Shown: piece by piece, positions 22,858-34,419 of the stretch | How positions within the stretch are numbered: the stretch's first letter is position 1 | Layout: every line of letters starts with the position of its first letter | Source of the DNA: Piliocolobus tephrosceles | Taxonomy: Eukaryota > Chordata > Mammalia > Primates > Cercopithecidae | Length of the DNA: 64,000 nucleotides | Direction: 5' to 3' | NCBI RefSeq assembly: GCF_002776525.5 | Contig: NC_045436.1 | Location: forward strand, 101,839,211 to 101,903,210 | Notes under the pieces: generated by a model | Told to the model about the DNA's origin: nothing | The model's input: the letters and a program-made list of their open reading frames with translations, nothing else | The model's database searches: none | Translations under genes and position numbers: made by a program

Positions 22858-23073
22858 TTTTTTTTTTTTTTTAAACAGAAAGAATAATCTGACTCCCACT
22901 ACATCAAGACTAATCTTGTTCTGTGTGTTTTTCACATTGTAGAATGCTTTTGCATGGACTATCCTCTTGTTTTTATTAAAAACAAATGATTTTTTAAAAG
23001 TCACTAACAAAAACAATTCACTGAAAATTAATATGTCATTATGCTTTTAAAAAGTAACCTCTTGTAGTTATAA

Positions 23074-23079
23074 AATAAA
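23074..23079 (+). terminator. HSD17B13: Candidate polyadenylation signal AATAAA
   Basis: A canonical hexamer in an AT-rich stretch is followed within ~25 bases by a T/GT-rich stretch (TCTCTGTCTCTGTGAGTGT). It gives a 3'UTR of about 1.7 kb, or about 1.1 kb without the two Alus. This is the best candidate downstream of the gene but is unproven. Confidence 0.45.
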
Positions 23080-23095
23080 ATGTTTGACTTCTAAT

Positions 23096-24186
23096 CTCTG
23101 TCTCTGTGAGTGTCCTTCAAGAACCAAGGATATGGATAGTAAATAGCTAGATCTGGCAGATATTAAATGAATCCAGGGGTTTTCTCAACTCTGGTTTCTT
23201 TGACAGCAGGAGTGCTGGTTTATCAACTGAAACTTACTGAGTCCTTTCTATTGTGACATTGAGCATAGTGCTATTGTTTCAATTTTTTTTTCTTAGTCAC
23301 TGGCAATAATTTTTGTTCATAATATTCTTTTAATTTCTTGCCTTATAATCAAGAAATTTATGAGTAAAATGTATTATTTTTAAAGTATGGTTACAAAAAT
23401 TCAAAAGAGAAACATGGAAAGTAAAAGATAGAAGCTTACCCCCAGCAATCCCATTTCCCAGAGGTCACACCGTCAATGCACAATCTTCCAGTCTTTTTCT
23501 GATGCATATGCACGACAAATACATTATATTCTTATTGCATGGGTCACATCAGTAGGTTCATACCATACATTATGTTCTGTAACTTGCTTTTTTAACTTAC
23601 CAACTTATCACAAACAGCTCTTTGTTTAAGTATAGAGAATTCAACTTTTTTTTTCCTGAGTACACAGTACTAGAACAGTACTCTAACATTCCCTTTTGAT
23701 AGGCACTTAGGATGTTTCCAGTATTTCTTAGTTCATCTATTTATATGTTAATTTAACAAATGCTTACCGAGTGCCCTCAAAGTTCTAGGCCCAGGGAAAC
23801 ATCTCTGAATAAGGCAAACTCCTTGTCTTAACAGAGCTCACGTTCTAGTATGTGGGACAAACAATAAGGGGACTGCAAATATGAGAGCGAGCATTTAAAG
23901 CAGTTGAGTCAGGGAAGAGCACTCTGAGAAAGAACATTTTGAGGAAGAACTATTACCATACACAGGCGACTAAAAAATATTTTATTATATACATATTGAC
24001 AAAAATAAAAACCTCTTAAATCCCAGTGTTAAGTTCAAAGCAGAAAACTTATTTTAATTCCATTTTGGTTTTAATCTTTTATGAATGAAGTTCAGAGAAA
24101 TGTGGGAGCAAAATATTCATCTCTCTTTGCCCATTTTTCTTGCATATTCTGAGTGTAGCTCTCCTCCTTAAAAGTTCCACCTGCTG
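23096..24186. other. Intergenic, mostly unassigned; L2-like patch near 23745-23890
   Basis: Around 23745-23890 the phrases AACAAATGCTTACCGAGTG and AGAGCTCACGTTCTAGTATG look like L2. No other recognisable element, promoter or open frame of note. Confidence 0.5.
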
Positions 24187-24470
24187 GCCGGGCGCGGTGT
24201 CTCAGGCCTGTAATCCCAGCACTCTGGGAGGCCGAGGTGGGCGGATCACAAGGTCAGGAGATCCAGACCACGGTGAAACCCCGTCTCTACTAAAAATACA
24301 AAAAATTAGCCGGGCGCGGTGGCGGGCGCCTGTAGTCCCAGCTACTCGAGAGGCTGAGGCAGGAGAATGGCGTGAACCCGGGAGGCGAAGCTTGCAGTGA
24401 GCCGAGATCGCGCCACTGCACTCCAGCCTGGGCGACAGAGCGAGACTCTGTCTCAAAAAAAAAAAAAAAG
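24187..24470 (+). mobile_element. Young AluY, sense
   Basis: Close to AluY consensus and CpG-rich, with a 15-base pure A-tail. AAAAGTTCCACCTGC is duplicated at both ends. Confidence 0.95.
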
Positions 24471-24484
24471 TTCCACCTGCATCT

Positions 24485-24788
24485 AGGCTTGGGGACTCAT
24501 GCCTGTAATCCCAGCACTTTGGGAGGCTAAGGTAGGTGGATCACCTGAGGTCAGGGGTTCAAGACCAGCCTGGCCAACATGGTGAAACCCTGTCTCTACT
24601 AAATACACAAAAATTAGATCGGCATGGCGGTGCATACCTGTAATCCCAGCTACTCAGGAGGTTGAGGCAGGAGAATCGCTTGTACCTGGGAGGCGGAGGT
24701 TGCAGTGAGCCGAGATCACTCCACTGCACTCCAGCCCGGGCAACAGAGTAAGACTGCGTCTCAAAAAAAATTAAAATAAAATAAAAAA
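24485..24788 (+). mobile_element. Older Alu, sense, at the same site
   Basis: Starts TAGGCTTGGGGACTCATG. Its right flank AAGCTTCACCTG resembles the AAGTTCCACCTG shared with the AluY next door. Confidence 0.88.
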
Positions 24789-26635
24789 GCTTCACCTGAG
24801 CTTCCAAATGTTTCCCTACGACAATCTTCATCTATAATTCTCCCTAACAGCCCTCTCTTCCACCAAAATCCCAGTTCCAGGGCTACTGCTAGGGTGTGCA
24901 GATCACCAGGCAAATATTTTTTGGCAGGGCTTCTGTCTATATAAACACTTTTATTAAAGATGCTTTATAAAATGTATAGGTCCATGTGCATGCAGCATAG
25001 TGATTTATTGGTAAAGATTTAGAATAGGAAGATTTGTTTATTTATTGTCCAATCAGTACATGTAAAGATTCTTCTTGGTATCCTGGTACTATCTCTTTGG
25101 TCCAGGAACCATTTCTTTTTTATCAAATGAGCCATTCCTAGCTAATTTCATATCTTTTACCACAAGAAAGGGTAGCAATGCTGTTATTATTCATAATGCC
25201 GTGGCTCTTTGTAACATGTTTGTATTAAAATAGTATGAATCTTCACCCCTTTCCAATACCCTGCTGCCATTTATTTAATCTTGGCTACATTATGCCTTTT
25301 GACATTGCATCATCCATTGTGCTACCCATGAATACTGGGTATCACTCAGAGTCAATCACTCAAAGATAGTTACTGGTACAACACAGTACAATATGGTACA
25401 GTTGTTACTGGCACAATATTTGATGATAATCACAAATTCAAGTCTTACCCAGGATATACACACAAGAAAACATGAATGATTTGTTGTTTATTGTTCATGT
25501 TAAATTTATCATTTAGAATGTTATAGCATCACCTAGAACAACACATCTTTCAACTGTGTCTTGTCTTGAACTTTTTAGGCCATCATCATTATATTTCTAG
25601 AATTGATCTCTGCCACTCTTTACTGCACCCTACCTCCCACACACCACCAGTAGCAGACAGGGGATTGTGAACAGAACAAAATGAACAGTCCCATTTGCAC
25701 AAGGAATGTCTGTCCCTTCTCTAGGAGAGCTTAACATTGACCAGGGAGAAGAGAACACAGCATTATCCCATCAATCGGAAAGACACACTGGTGTGAAGAA
25801 GCAATAGTCTTAAAAGCCCTCAGAAGAGATAAGTGCAGCCACCACCCTCCCCACCTCCCAACACACACAAAGGACTGCCTGACCCATGGCATAGAACCTG
25901 CAGAGGGGATAAGGTGATTTTCCTGAATGCTATTGGCAAGCGGAGGAGTAAGGACATCCAATGTCACCCTGCAGACCTTGGATGTTATATAGCAGAAGTG
26001 GCATCATACTCAGAACATAGTGCGAGTGGACGCATGGGTCAACACATGTGGCTTGAGCAGTGGAGCTTAGATAGCTCACAACCCTAAATTAGATCTATGC
26101 CCAGGGTGAGTGAGAATTATCCAAAATCAGCATGTCAGCATCATTCTGGCAGCCAAATTTCATGTAATCCTGCAAAAGAAATACTTTGCCAACCAGAAGT
26201 AGCAATCTGCTCTCCAGGCCACCCTCCTGAAACTAAAGCCTGGAAACAAGATCCCAGGATGATCCTATAGTTACAAGCTGCAGAGCTCCCCAGGACATCT
26301 GGTCAACCTTATATACAGGGAGAGAAAGGGAGAGTACCCCAGAGAGAAAAAACAGAGCAGGCATCAGAAGAGGACTTGGAAAATTGCAAAGAAGGCACTC
26401 CAAAGAATAAGGCTCTCTGAGGCACAGGACTGGGGTAAGGCCCCCACTTGCTCAGATCTAAGGGTGGCATAGGTACAGCCAATCTTCAAATGTATTCAAA
26501 GCTTAAAGGAGTAGCAGAGTAAATGCACGGTTGAAGAGAAAATGTTTGGTTAGTTTCTAATCTAAATCTTATATGATCTATGTAATAATGTTTGCAAAGA
26601 TGGAATGAACACCTAACATTAAAGCTTCCCATTTA
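24789..26635. other. Intergenic, nothing recognised
   Basis: Read on both strands, this stretch shows no repeat, long frame or regulatory signature I can name. Overlapping short frames at 25731-25967 (-) and 25833-26087 (+) have no recognisable similarity. Confidence 0.4.
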
Positions 26636-26658
26636 CACAGACCATGAGCCCCGAAACA
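26636..26658 (-). ncRNA. MIR5705: MIR5705-like microRNA, mature-sequence match
   Basis: The reverse complement of this 23-base stretch equals the mature hsa-miR-5705 sequence as I remember it (it contains TTTCGGGGCTCATGG), apart from one base (T for C near the 3' end). Human MIR5705 maps to 4q22.1, close downstream of HSD17B13 and antisense to it. That fits this position, about 3.6 kb past the probable gene end. I could not establish a convincing precursor hairpin by eye, so expression and processing in this species are unknown. Only the mature arm is placed. Confidence 0.55.
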
Positions 26659-27514
26659 CCCATCCCAGGATTGCTCTATGCCCTTGCAGCATGGCTGCAG
26701 CGTGAGAGGCAGGTTAGAAATGCAAACTGTTGCAAACCATCTCAAACTTACAAAATCAGAATCTGCATTTTTAAAAAACTCCTAGGTAATTCGTATGTTT
26801 TAGAGGCATCTTTTTTATAACATTAACTTTGAATTTAGTGCAGCATTATGTGAACCGGGCTGTTCTGAACATGTGATAATTACAACAAATTTAACAGTTA
26901 CCTTTGTGTTTACTTCTTCACAAATTACGTGAGAAACCATAAGGGGGAAACACCAATCCCTGTCCTAAGGGTGCTCTCACGCTTTCTACTATGTGCTTCC
27001 TCTTGTGTCTAAAAGTTTTCAGACAGCTCATGACCTTTTCTATTCAGCTCTTCAAATCTGTCAAGTGTTTTGCTGAAAACCACTTCTTTATCTGATTGGA
27101 TGTATTACATCTGATCAAATTTGCCTGTCAGCTGCTTGCAGCAAGGGTGGAATTATAGGAAAATTAAATGGGAACTTACTTGTATTTGATGGGAATCTTT
27201 TACAGTAAAAGTAATCACAGTGAAATCAAAGCAAGTACATTCTGACTTACCTAGAGTGCAATCACGTCCCATTCAAACTAACTTCACAAACCCAGTGAGC
27301 AGCTAGAGAATATTCATAAATTCACATCAAAACACTTCTGAAAAGTGAAGTCATTTACCAATTACCCTCCAGTAATGATTCATTATCTCAATAGAGATCT
27401 TCTTACTTTTAAATGTAAGGCTAACGTACAAATTAAGACTTAAATATTCCCAAACAACACGGAAAACCAAATTATCTGTTCCCACATCTAATTCCAATAA
27501 CTAGGATTTTTCAC
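26659..27514. other. Intergenic, nothing recognised
   Basis: AT-rich single-copy-looking sequence between the microRNA match and the next Alu; no feature supported. Confidence 0.4.
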
Positions 27515-27819
27515 TTTTTTTTTTTTTGTTCTTTTTGAGACAGAGTCTCACTTTGTCACCCAGGCTGGAGTACAGTGGTGTGATCTTGGCTCACTGCAGT
27601 CTCCACCTCCCAGGTTCAAGCGATTCTCCAGCCTCAGCCTCCTGAGTAGCTGGGTTTACAGGCATGCATCACTACGCCCAGCTAATTTTTGTACTTTTAG
27701 TAGAGACAGGGTTTCACTATGTTGGCCAGACTGGTCTCGAACTCCTGGCCTCCAGTGATCCGCTCACCTCAGCCTCCCGAAGTGCTGCGATTACAGGCGT
27801 GAGTCACCGCACCCAGCCC
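27515..27819 (-). mobile_element. Alu, antisense
   Basis: GGATTTTTCACTTT on the left and GGATTTTTTCACTTT on the right form the target duplication. Confidence 0.92.
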
Positions 27820-29261
27820 TGGATTTTTTCACTTTGTTTCTCAACACCTCTTTCCTTCTGATGGCTCTTTACTAATTAGTTCAGACTTCATTCAATTAAT
27901 TGGATGCATTTCATCCTCTACTTCTCTTCCATTGTACTCTTTCTCTTTTCAGCCTTCTCTTTCTAAGCTTCTCCCCACATTCTAATCTAGTCTGGAAACA
28001 TAGCCTATTTTTCAGTTACCAAAACTATCCTCTATTACCTATGTAGCAGGAAAAAAAAAAAAGACCACTTGATGTTGAATTCAATTGGAATGATGTGATT
28101 TAAATATTTCAAACAATATTTCAGTTCCTGTATACCTTGTTATCTAACAATATTGCAAATTTGAGAGTATTTTTTTCTATGCTTGTGAATTTAATATAGA
28201 AATATTCAAGATAAACATGCTACAACAACTCATAGATTTTTTCAAGCCAAAACAAGGCTTTTTCTATAATTCATTCAGGAAAAGATATTCACTCAGCAAC
28301 TTTGATAGGAAACACATAATGCTAGAATGTAGAAAAATCAGAGAGGAAGATGTGATCCTCGTTTTAAAGATGTTTACAACAGACCAGCGAACCCAGTCTG
28401 TTTCTAAATAACAACTCACTCAAAGAAAAATAGGGGTAGTCCCTTTGAAAAGTTGCTAACCATGTGTTTTGTGAAGAGACAGCATGATTAATTTTGGGTG
28501 AAAGGGCAAATCTTTGCTGAGGAGATGCAATTAAAGATACTAAAGAAGAGGAGGTGCAAGAACATGCCACAGGGAACAAACGTGTAGGTTGGTAAAAAAT
28601 GTTTTAGAAGTTGTGCGTTTGTAGCACGGTAAGTCATCCAGGGTCAACACGGATCATGTGCCTAGGAATTTGGGGGAATAACAGCTTGGAAAAGACGTTT
28701 GGGGCCCAATAGTACAGAGTTTTGAAAAACATGTTGAGAAATTTGGATTTTATTGAAGCAAGCTATGAAAGAATAGAGTACATAAAACCAATGAGATCAG
28801 ATCTGTGGTTGAGAAAGACAAAACTAGCACTGAAGTGGAGGATAGAGCACAGAAGAAAATAGTAAGTTATAAAATAACCAATTTATAAATAAAGATAAAT
28901 ATATGTATGCTATTAAATTTCACAATACAGGCATATATACAGTCACAGTATAAAACCATGCAAAATTTCAAATTGCTATAAGTACATTTATCTGAGCCAT
29001 GTATTTAATAGTTATCTATAGATTATCTATTATTGACCATGGAAAAAGTGAAGTTAACACATTATAGCTGGTATTTATTGATTACTTTCTACCTACCTTT
29101 AGTTCAGAAAGGATTTCCAGTGCTTACAAGAGTATCTAAAATTATAAAGTGCACAAGTCTTGAGGCAACAAGAGAGTACAGCATAGTGATGAGTTCTCAG
29201 ATTTTGAACTAAATATAAGGGGCGCAAAATACAATATTAAAATAACCATTGCATGTAAACA
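27820..29261. other. Intergenic, nothing recognised
   Basis: AT-rich sequence. Small frames at 28217-28411 (+) and 28364-28579 (-) have no recognisable similarity. Confidence 0.4.
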
Positions 29262-29831
29262 GAATTACCATATGATCCAGCAATTTCACTTCTGGGTATA
29301 TACCCAAAGGAACTGAAAAGAAAACTCAAACAGATATTGGTACACCCACATTCACAGCAGCATTATTCACAGTAGCCAAAAAGTGGAAATAACCCAAGTA
29401 TCCATCAATGGATGAATGGATAAACAAAATGTGGCATATACATACAGTGGAATACTATCCAGCTTTAAACAAGAGGAAAATTCTGACATCATGCTACAAC
29501 ATGGATGAACCTTGAGGACTTTATGCTAAGTGAAACGAGCTAGTCACAAAAGTACAAAGTATAAACAGTGTATGATCCCACTTATACGACGTATCTACAG
29601 TAATCAAATACACAAAGACAGAAAGTAGAATGGTGGTTTCAGGGGCTGAGGGGAGTGGAGAATGGGGAGTTATTATTTAATGGGTACGCAGTATCAGTTT
29701 AGGAAGATGAAAAAGTTGTAGAGATGGTTGGTGGTGATGGCTGCAAAATGTGAATGTACTTGATACTACTGAACTTCACACTTAAAAATAGTTAAAATGG
29801 TAAACTTTATATCATGTATATTTCACCATAA
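29262..29831 (+). mobile_element. Old L1 3' end (ORF2 end and 3' UTR), sense
   Basis: CATATGATCCAGCAATTTCA, GGGTATATACCCAAAGGAAC and CCAAGTATCCATCAATGGAT are classic L1 ORF2 C-terminal phrases. A 3'UTR ending GTATATTTCACCATAATTT follows. Confidence 0.88.
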
Positions 29832-30116
29832 TTTTTTTTTTTTTTTAAGATGCAATCCTTTTCTGTCGCCCAGGCTGGATTTCAGTGGCACAATTTTGAT
29901 TCACTGCAACTTCTGTCTCAGGGATTCAGCGATTCTCTTGCCTCAGCCTCCTGAGTACCTGGGATTACAGGTGCCTGCCACAATGCCTGGCTAATTTTTT
30001 TTGTATTTTTAGTAGACACAGGGTTTCACCATGTTGGCCAGGCTGGTCTCAAGGTCTGAAACTCCTGATATCAGGTGATCCGCCCATCTCGGCCTCCCAA
30101 AGTGCTGGGATCTGGC
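29832..30116 (-). mobile_element. Alu, antisense, 5' end lost
   Basis: CCATAATTTTT is duplicated. The Alu ends at GCTGGGATCTGGCC, lacking the usual ACAGGCGTGAGCC segment. Confidence 0.88.
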
Positions 30117-30137
30117 CCATAATTTTTAAATGTTTAA

Positions 30138-30436
30138 ATTTTTTTTTTTTTTTAAACAGGGTCTTACTCTGTTGCCAGGCTGGAGTGCAGTGGCTCCATC
30201 ACAGTTCACAGCAAGCTCGACCTCCTGGGCTCAAGCAGTCCTCCCACCTCAGCCTCTTGAATAGCTGGGACTACAGGTGCACACCACCAAGCCCTGCTAA
30301 TTTTTTGCATTTTTTTTTTGTAGAGAGGAGATCTTGTCATGTTGCCCAGGCTGATCTCAAACTCCTGGGCTCAAGCAGTCCCCCCATTGACCCCCCAAAG
30401 TGCTGGGATTACAGGCCTGAGCCACCAGGCCCTGCC
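30138..30436 (-). mobile_element. Alu (J-type), antisense
   Basis: AATGTTTAAATTTTT is present on both sides. It inserted right beside the preceding Alu. Confidence 0.88.
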
Positions 30437-30529
30437 AATGTTTAAATTTTTAAAAAGAACCATACCACCTAAATTATTCTTAATCTTAATGGCTGCATAT
30501 AATTGTATTATATTCATCTATTGTATTGT

Positions 30530-30562
30530 ATTGTTGCCACGCTGGAGTGCAGTGGCTCCATC
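30530..30562 (-). mobile_element. Alu fragment
   Basis: About 30 bases, GTTGCCACGCTGGAGTGCAG onward, match the Alu 3' side in reverse. No tail or flanks were seen. Confidence 0.5.
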
Positions 30563-30605
30563 TATGGGCTATGCTAGGCGGAAACTGGTGATATAAAAAG
30601 AATCT

Positions 30606-30909
30606 TTTTTTTTTTTTTTTTTTCTGAGACGGAGTCTCTCTCTCTGTCGCCCAGGCTGGAGTGCAGTGGCGGGATCTCGGCTCACTGCAAGCTCTGCCTC
30701 CCACGTTCACGCCATTCTCCTGCCTCAGTCTCCTGAGTGGCTGGGACTACAGGCACCCGCCACCACGCCCAGCTAATTTTTTGGATTTTTAGTAGAGATG
30801 GGGTTTTACTGTGTTAGCCAGGATGGTCTCAATCTTCTGACCTCGTGATCCGCCCACTGCAGCCTCCCAAAGTGCTGGGATTATAGGCGTGAGCCACCAT
30901 GCCTGGCCT
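30606..30909 (-). mobile_element. AluS/Y, antisense
   Basis: AAAAAGAATCTTT is duplicated at both ends. Confidence 0.92.
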
Positions 30910-30990
30910 AAAAAGAATCTTTAAATGTCCAATGAGAATAGAAATTATATGCTCCATTAATCAATATGATATAAAAGGGATTTATTTAAT

Positions 30991-31092
30991 TCTTTCAAAC
31001 ATTGGCAAACACATGTAGGTAAACACATAATCCTTTCAAACATTGGCAAACACATACAGGCAAACACATAATACTTTCAAACATGGCAAACA
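30991..31092. repeat. Tandem repeat, ~41-base unit, about 2.5 copies
   Basis: Units start at 30991, 31031 and 31072. Each reads CTTTCAAACATTGGCAAACA followed by a variable CAGGCAAACACATAA part; the third is partial. Confidence 0.9.
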
Positions 31093-31109
31093 CTTATTAT
31101 TCTCTGATA

Positions 31110-31310
31110 CTCTTTCCTGCAAACCTTACATGCATTTACTCATTTAATCAACACAAAAAATCCTGTGAGGTAGGGATTGCTTTTAAACTGGCTACAATTT
31201 AAAAATAAGCAACTGTAAAGTGTCACTACCTTGTCATCCAAGGCCACACAGCCAAGGAATAAATGGTGGAATTGTCAGTCCAGCTACAGTGTCCATGGTC
31301 TTAATCACCT
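31110..31310 (-). mobile_element. MIR relic, antisense
   Basis: CATTTACTCATTTAATCA, CCTGTGAGGTAGGGATT and CAAGGCCACACAGCCAAGG are reversed MIR phrases. Confidence 0.65.
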
Positions 31311-31481
31311 AGAAGGCCTCTCATGTGAGGAGGTTGTATTTTTCAGTTCCTCCCAGTTTTTCTCTGACTTCTTTGGCTGATTTTCTCAGTCTCTGTGTTA
31401 GAGCTCTCTTCCTTCTGCTACTCCTTGGATATTGCTGTCTCTCAGATAATGGTTGTAGTGAAATGATGTGTGGCCAGCAGA

Positions 31482-32068
31482 ATTCTAAGATGGCACCCAA
31501 GACTACTCTTTCCTGGTGTACATGCCCTGCATCATCCCAATGACTGTGAATAGCATGGATTTTACCCTGGGATGAGGGTATGTTATATGACACAGTTGAC
31601 TTTAAAAAAGGGAGATTATCCTGGTGAGCCAAACCAAATCACATGAGCTTTTTGAAAGCAGAAAATTTTTCTCAGGCTGGTCCCAGGAGAAGTCAGAGAA
31701 ATGCACTCTGGTAGTCCGGAAAAAAAGCAAACGTTTATTCGTTTTATGAACTGCTCGTTGAGAAGGATGACCTTCAGGAGCTGAAAACAGTCCTCAGCCC
31801 ACAGGTAACATGAAAATGGGGATCTCAGTCCTTCAACTGCAAAAAAATTAATTCTGCCAATTTCCAGGGAACTTAGAAGAGGACAAGCCTTCATAAGATC
31901 ACAGCCTTGACTGACACCTTGATTTGGGCTCTAAGACCTTGAGAAGAGAATGCAGCCATGCCTTCCTTGCACTTTTGACACAGAACTATAAGCCCATGAA
32001 TGCTGTTGTTTTAGGTCTCTAAATTTGTGGTATTTTGTTACCCAGCAATAGAAAACTGACATAGGATC
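31482..32068 (+). mobile_element. MLT1/MaLR-type LTR relic
   Basis: GCAGAATTCTAAGATGGCAC, GGGAGATTATCCTGGTGAG, CACCTTGATTTGGGC and TGTGGTATTTTGTTACCCAG AATAGAAAACTGA-type phrases fit old MaLR LTRs. Several short frames here are chance. Confidence 0.65.
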
Positions 32069-32539
32069 CCACAGTGGTAGAGTCTATTTCCCTTACTAAA
32101 TAAACACTATATAACTTTCACTCCTTCTTTTCCAAGTGTATGTAATAAAGACATTGTCACTTAACAACAGGGATACGTTCTGAGAAATGCTTCATTAGGT
32201 GATTTTGTTATTGTGTGAACATCATAGAGTGTATTGACACAAACGTAGAGAGCATAGCCTACTACACACCTAAGGTATATGGTATAGCCTATTGTTCATA
32301 GGCTACAAACCTGTACGGCATGTTCTTACACTGAGTACTGTAGGCAATTGTAACACAATGGTAAGTAGGTGTGTATCTAAACGAGTCTAAACATAGAAAA
32401 GGTACAGTAAGCATATAGTATAAAAGATTTAAAAAATAGTACACCTGTATTGGGCACTTACCATGAATGAAGCTTGCAGGACTGGAAGTTGCTCTGTGTG
32501 AGTCAATAAGTGAGTGGTGAATGAATGGGAACACCTAGG

Positions 32540-32594
32540 TGTTGCAGGAAGTCAGGGACCCCAAATGGAAGGACCGGCTGGAGCCTTGGCAGAG
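32540..32594 (+). mobile_element. Remnant of the provirus 5' LTR
   Basis: TGTTGCAGGAAGTCAGGGAC and the next 35 bases align with the start of the 3' LTR at 34420 with four differences, then similarity stops at GGCAGAG. Confidence 0.88.
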
Positions 32595-34419
32595 CATTTA
32601 ATGTTACTATGGGTTGTAAATACTTTCCTCTGTGCCTCGGACATGCACCTGGTTGTATCCATCTAGAAACTCAAGTCTGGGCTGCTTATCTTCTGGAGAG
32701 ATTAGCCACAGCGGAACGAGGACATTTGGTCTCCAGCCTCTCACTTTCTCCTTTAAGACAAATGAAAAGGGGAGTAATAGGAGATACCCCATACTTTCAG
32801 TATAAACCTGTAGGAAAACCATGTCCTAAAAATTTTGAGGGCACATCTAAAACTTTAATTTGGGAAGATTGCGTTAACTCACATGCAGTAGTATTAAAAC
32901 ATGACTCATATGGTTTAGTAATAGACTGGGCACCAAAGGGCTATTTAAAAAACAATTGTTCCTCTGGCAGAAGGGAATGCCTGGAGGCTACTTTTTTATT
33001 TCTTATTGGGAGGACGAGGATTATCATCCTACTTTGCATAGGAGGTTCCGCTCATTCTTTCCCTTAAAATGGGAAGAAAAGGGCATTACCTCGCCCCCTC
33101 CCTGAGGCCTCGTATGATATTCCCCATTCTGAGCCCAGAACACCAAGAACTTTGGAAATTGGCTATTGCCATATCCAGACTGCGAGTATGGGAAGGGGAA
33201 ACTTTTCTGTCTATTGTCCCCACTACCACCTCTCACATCCATGATTCTGAATCCCATGATAAATCCCCTTTGAACCCTCTTCCTCTTTTTGATGCCAATC
33301 CCCCTTTATGGGACTCCAATTGGCATTATGATAATTCTTCTCGGCCCAGGTATGCTCCTCTACCTCTTCGGCATCCCTGGGCACCTCAGATTGTTTCTTT
33401 ATGGCAGAGAAAATCAGGCGTTGCCACTGCTGCTCCTCTCCCTCAGTATCAACGTAGATTCAAACATTCTGCTTTGTCTACCTCCAACCTGACTATTTCT
33501 ATACAGAGTTGTGTTAAGCCTCCTTACATGCTGTTAGTGGGAAATATCAAAATTTGGACAAGCAGTCAAACTATCCAAAGCGTTAATTGTCATTTATATA
33601 CTTTTGTTAACACCCCTTTTGACTCCAGGAAAAGTGTAATGTTGGTACAAGCTTTTGAAGGAATCATATACCAGTGACTTTACTCAGACCTTGGGAATCT
33701 TCCCCCTCAGTACATTTAATTAATGAAGTGTTACAACAAATTCTCAAAAGAGCTAAGAGATTTGTTTTCACTTTAATCGCTGTGATCACGGGCCTAATTA
33801 CAGTCACTGCACTGGCCACCACTGCCAGAATGGCATTACATCAACCTATTCAAACGGCTCATTTTGTTAATGATTGGCAAGCCAATTTCACCCAAATGTG
33901 GAATTCTCAACAGGGCACAGATCAAAATTTAGCTAATCAAATTAATGGTTTAAGACAGTCTGTTATTTGGCTTGCAGATCGGCTAATGAGTCACAAACAT
34001 CACATGCAAATGCAGTGTGATTGGAATACTTCCAATTTCTGTATCACACCATATTCCTACAATGAGACTGGTCATTCATGGGAAATGGTCAAAGGACACC
34101 TTCTGGGTAGGGAAGATAATTTATCCTTGGACATAACTAAATTAAAAAAACAAAATTTTGAAGCCTCTCAAGCTCATTTATCCATTGTGCCTGGAGCTGG
34201 GGCATTAGATCAGGTAGCAGAAAGTCTTTATGGACTAAACCCCACAATTTGGATTAAGTTTATTGGGGGCTCCACTGTAGTAAATTTTGGAATTATGTTT
34301 CTCTGTTTAATCAGCTTGTTTTTAGTGTGTGGGACCAGTCAAAGAATCCTGTGTCAAAACCGTGAGAAAGAACAAGCCTTCATCAACATGGCACATTTAT
34401 ATAAAAAGAAAGGGAGAGA
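32595..34419 (+). pseudogene. Endogenous betaretroviral env, truncated and frameshifted
   Basis: Three open blocks in two frames cover the surface subunit remnant (to 33067, then 33069-33677 in another frame) and the transmembrane subunit (33674-34444, back in the first frame). So at least two frame changes separate them. The surface part lacks its N-terminal portion, including the signal peptide, because of the large deletion. The transmembrane part keeps a basic cleavage-type motif (RAKR) at 33749-33760, a following hydrophobic segment, several N-glycosylation-like sites, and a hydrophobic anchor near its C-terminus. The last block reads on into the 3' LTR. Not a functional gene as it stands; the 256-codon transmembrane block is uninterrupted. 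Confidence 0.88.

Larger units (their letters stand above)
21375..23095 (+). other. HSD17B13: HSD17B13 3' untranslated region (probable extent)
   Basis: The interval runs from the stop codon to just past the AATAAA at 23074. It contains two antisense Alus (21557-21861 and ~22551-22857) and an unrelated 93-codon open frame at 22100-22381 without recognisable homology. An ATTAAA at 22465 could be an earlier cleavage signal. The end is inferred; only transcript data could fix it. Confidence 0.5.
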
